Part shown: piece by piece, positions 15,970 to 17,825 of the stretch
Position numbering within the stretch: position 1 is the stretch's first letter
Layout of the letters: every line of letters starts with the position of its first letter
Source of the DNA: Phoronis ovalis
Lineage: Eukaryota > Phoronida > Phoronidae
NCBI GenBank assembly: GCA_028565635.1
Contig: JAOXYB010019571.1
Coordinates: 1-17,825 of the forward strand
Reading direction: 5' to 3'
DNA: 17,825 bases
Program-made: the position numbers and the translations under genes
The notes under the pieces: generated by a model
What the model was told of the DNA's origin: nothing
Seen by the model: the letters and a program-made list of their open reading frames with translations, nothing else
Database searches by the model: none

Positions 15970-17685
15970 TTACTTTTTCTTGGCTTCATCTTCATCAGAG
16001 CTGCTATCATCTACCAAATCATGTTTCTCCACATTTAGGAATTTACGAATCAGATCAGCTGTTTTCTCATGTTCTCTAAAAATGTAAGATATTCCCAAAT
16101 CAAGACAGGAACAGTCACATTTAGAGGTAGTATCACTAGGATTTATTTAATGGAGAAATGTATTAAACTGACAGATTGCCGGGAACCTGTTTACTGAAAT
16201 GATATTAATAGAAATAATATACACACAAAGTATATATTGATGTTTAGGGTGAAGCAATTGTTATTTTCAATGAATTTTAAATGGATCCGAAGTTAAAATG
16301 ATACTTATCAAAATTACAAGGTGACACAGTTGTAAAGATGATGGTCACATTGTTCAATATGAAAAATTATTCTGTGCCAGTTTTGTTTAATTACCTATGA
16401 ATGTTCAAGAAATGATTAGCTCAATTTCTAAGTTTTAAAATGGAGTGTTCCATTGGACAATCCTTAATTCAGCTTGTAGATACCTTTTAATAAGGCTTGA
16501 AGACTCGTACAAAGTTAGTTGCACTTACTTAACATCATCTAAAGTATAAGTTTCTGTTACACTAAGTTCATATCCAGAAGCAAATCTTAGTAAAACACAA
16601 TGGCCTCTACCAGCAAATTTCAAGTCTTCATCATCCACATTTACATCTATAATTTCTGACATTTCGCCTACAGCTAAAATAACACAAATTTTATTTCTGA
16701 ACCAGAATGGCACTCGGTAGAGTGCAGACCTCCACCAGGTCATTGTTATGGATAGTATCAGGATCAGGATCTTTATGGATCATATCCGTAACCCAATCCG
16801 ATCAATCTAAATAATCAATTTGTCTTTGTGACACACCTGACCTCAACCAAGCTTCATTGAAATCTCTGTCTATAACTTTCTGAGATATCCAGCTAACAAA
16901 CAAACAGACAGGGTGATACATAACCTCTGCAACACCACTTGGTGGCAGAGGTAATTAAAACGCAATAAATTCCCTAGTAACAGTAGCCGGGGAAAGTTTG
17001 GTAATATTTCTATTGAATCTCTCACAATATAATGAACAATAGGTGAAGCGCTCTAACAACAGAAGTGACATGGAAAGGTTTTGTATACGATCACAAGTTT
17101 TCTTTCACATATCTACATTTGATCCATAAATGTTGTAACCTTGTTTAGTAAACTTACCATAATATCGCACATAATTGTTAGAACAAAGTTTATTCCATGC
17201 TCCCATGTCACACCCTGAAAATCTTATGCCACTTTAAAATTTATTTAGTCAAAAAATTGTTAAATTATTACCTATGATGATATAACTATGATATAACTTC
17301 AGAATTTTTTAACATGCCCTCTTTTAGGAAAGTTCCTGTTCCAATTATAAGTTGCCTGTGGCTTACTCTAGCTTATAGTTTGAACAACAGTATGTAGGCA
17401 AGAAAACCAAATATCCTAACATGCAGCATTGCATTACACAATGAAGGTTTGCAGTGTTCCAATCTGATATTGACACTGATTAAAAAGTTTCAACATTTTT
17501 CAACTAAAATGTTAAAATAACATGACATTTTCAGGAAGACAAGGGAGTGTGGGATATACTATAGATATGTCCAACTTACTTATCTTGTTTGTAGGTCTTA
17601 TACTAAAAACAGAACTTAGTATTTTTTCTATAGCAGATAACTTAGAGATGGTGACTTTCCCAAGACTTTTGTCAAAAACACATTC
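15970..17685 (-). CDS. Unrecognised gene, last four coding exons (5' end outside the window)
   Basis: Minus-strand exons 17685-17580, 17214-17158, 16667-16529 and 16075-15970 (stop TAA) join in frame (phase 0 in, then 1, 1, 2) with three GTAAGT donors and normal acceptors. They encode the last 135 residues. In order: ECVFDKSLGKVTISKLSAIE, KILSSVFSIRPTNKIR, CDMGAWNKLCSNNYVRYYG, EMSEIIDVNVDDEDLKFAGR, GHCVLLRFASGYELSVTETY, TLDDVKEHEKTADLIRKFL, then an acidic tail VDDSSSDEDEAKKK. The middle looks like alternating beta-strands; the SSSDEDE tail looks like a CK2-type site. I do not recognise the family and assign no function. Clean splice sites and compatible phases make this a real gene. It converges on the kinase gene. 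Confidence 0.8.
16076..16528 (-). other. Last intron of the unrecognised gene
   Basis: 453 bp, donor AA/GTAAGT and acceptor ATTTTTAG/A on the minus strand. AT-rich; no element was recognised. Confidence 0.75.
16700..16957. mobile_element. Non-autonomous interspersed element, about 250 bp, intronic
   Basis: Lies wholly in the intron 16668-17157 of the unrecognised minus-strand gene. One end has CACTCGGTAGAGTG then GCAGACCTCCACCA (16711-16737). The other has a strong hairpin: ACCTCTGC (16923-16930) pairs with GCAGAGGT (16945-16952), and CACCA with TGGTG inside. The element therefore carries ACCTCC..CCACCA-like motifs in opposite orientation at its two ends. An AACAAACAAACAGACAG stretch precedes the hairpin. 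This resembles a widespread animal repeat of the 'GGCGGAGGTAAT' type; whether MITE or LINE-derived SINE is unresolved. It starts only about 35-45 bp from the splice acceptor at 16668. Confidence 0.6.
17215..17579 (-). other. Intron of the unrecognised gene
   Basis: 365 bp between exons 17685-17580 and 17214-17158, with donor A/GTAAGT and acceptor ATTTTCAG/G on the minus strand. Nothing else is seen. Confidence 0.75.
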
Positions 17686-17825
17686 CTACAATAGTTAATG
17701 TTATACATGTGCAAGTTGTGTTTTGTTATAATAAGTAGAAATAACAAAACATTTGTCATGTCTAATGCCCATCCAATGTGTAGGATATTTGTTTAACATT
17801 ATTGTTTTTTTACATTAGAAAAGAA
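17686..17825 (-). other. Upstream intron of the unrecognised gene, cut by the window end
   Basis: The exon at 17685 has a canonical AG acceptor (ATTGTAG/G), so coding exons must continue beyond 17825. The visible part is AT-rich and has no exon. Confidence 0.65.

Noticed and set aside
16670-16743. MTWWRSALYRVPFW as the N-terminus of the last gene
   Set aside because: It is the interspersed element read through the intron; the GTAG/GC acceptor and phase from exon 17214-17158 explain the true junction at 16667.
17158-17214. Alternative frame TWEHGINFVLTIMCDIM for this exon
   Set aside because: Also open, but it needs phase 0 on both sides, whereas the neighbouring exons end and start in phase 1; the CDMGAWNKLCSNNYVRYY frame joins correctly.

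Overview
This is an animal (metazoan) nuclear genome window: AT-rich, with spliced genes made of short coding exons, GT/AG introns, AATAAA poly(A) signals and interspersed repeats. All gene models below were assembled by reading exons, splice sites and phases by eye. The protein sequences look invertebrate; the kinase is equally close to vertebrate STK3 and STK4, as expected of a single pre-duplication Hippo gene. A lophotrochozoan such as a mollusc is plausible, but I cannot fix the taxon.

Layout. (i) 1-1054: intergenic DNA with degenerate repeats and the short 3' end of the first gene. (ii) 1055-4782, minus strand: a complete LACTB2 gene (metallo-beta-lactamase-fold endoribonuclease), seven coding exons and 292 codons, with TWO alternative first coding exons (4649-4782 and 3440-3561). 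(iii) 4783-5027: short divergent promoter region. (iv) About 5028-14003, plus strand: a Hippo/MST kinase gene (STK3/STK4 orthologue), about 491 codons, with TWO versions of the exon for the kinase N-lobe entry and start of the P-loop (6718-6798 and 7444-7527). (v) 14004-15660: long kinase 3' UTR. (vi) 15970-17685 and beyond, minus strand: the last four coding exons of an unrecognised gene with an acidic Ser/Asp/Glu C-terminus, lying tail-to-tail with the kinase gene.

The most striking observation is that both genes flanking the divergent promoter carry a duplicated N-terminal coding exon. In each pair the two copies have the same splice phase and intact splice sites, and most shared amino acids are encoded by different synonymous codons. 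That pattern argues for old duplications kept under protein-level selection, not decayed copies. The kinase pair would swap the first glycine-loop motif between GEGSYG and GRGSYG. The LACTB2 pair would give two N-termini joined to the same catalytic body. No prokaryotic operon, CRISPR array, RNA gene or intact autonomous transposon was seen.
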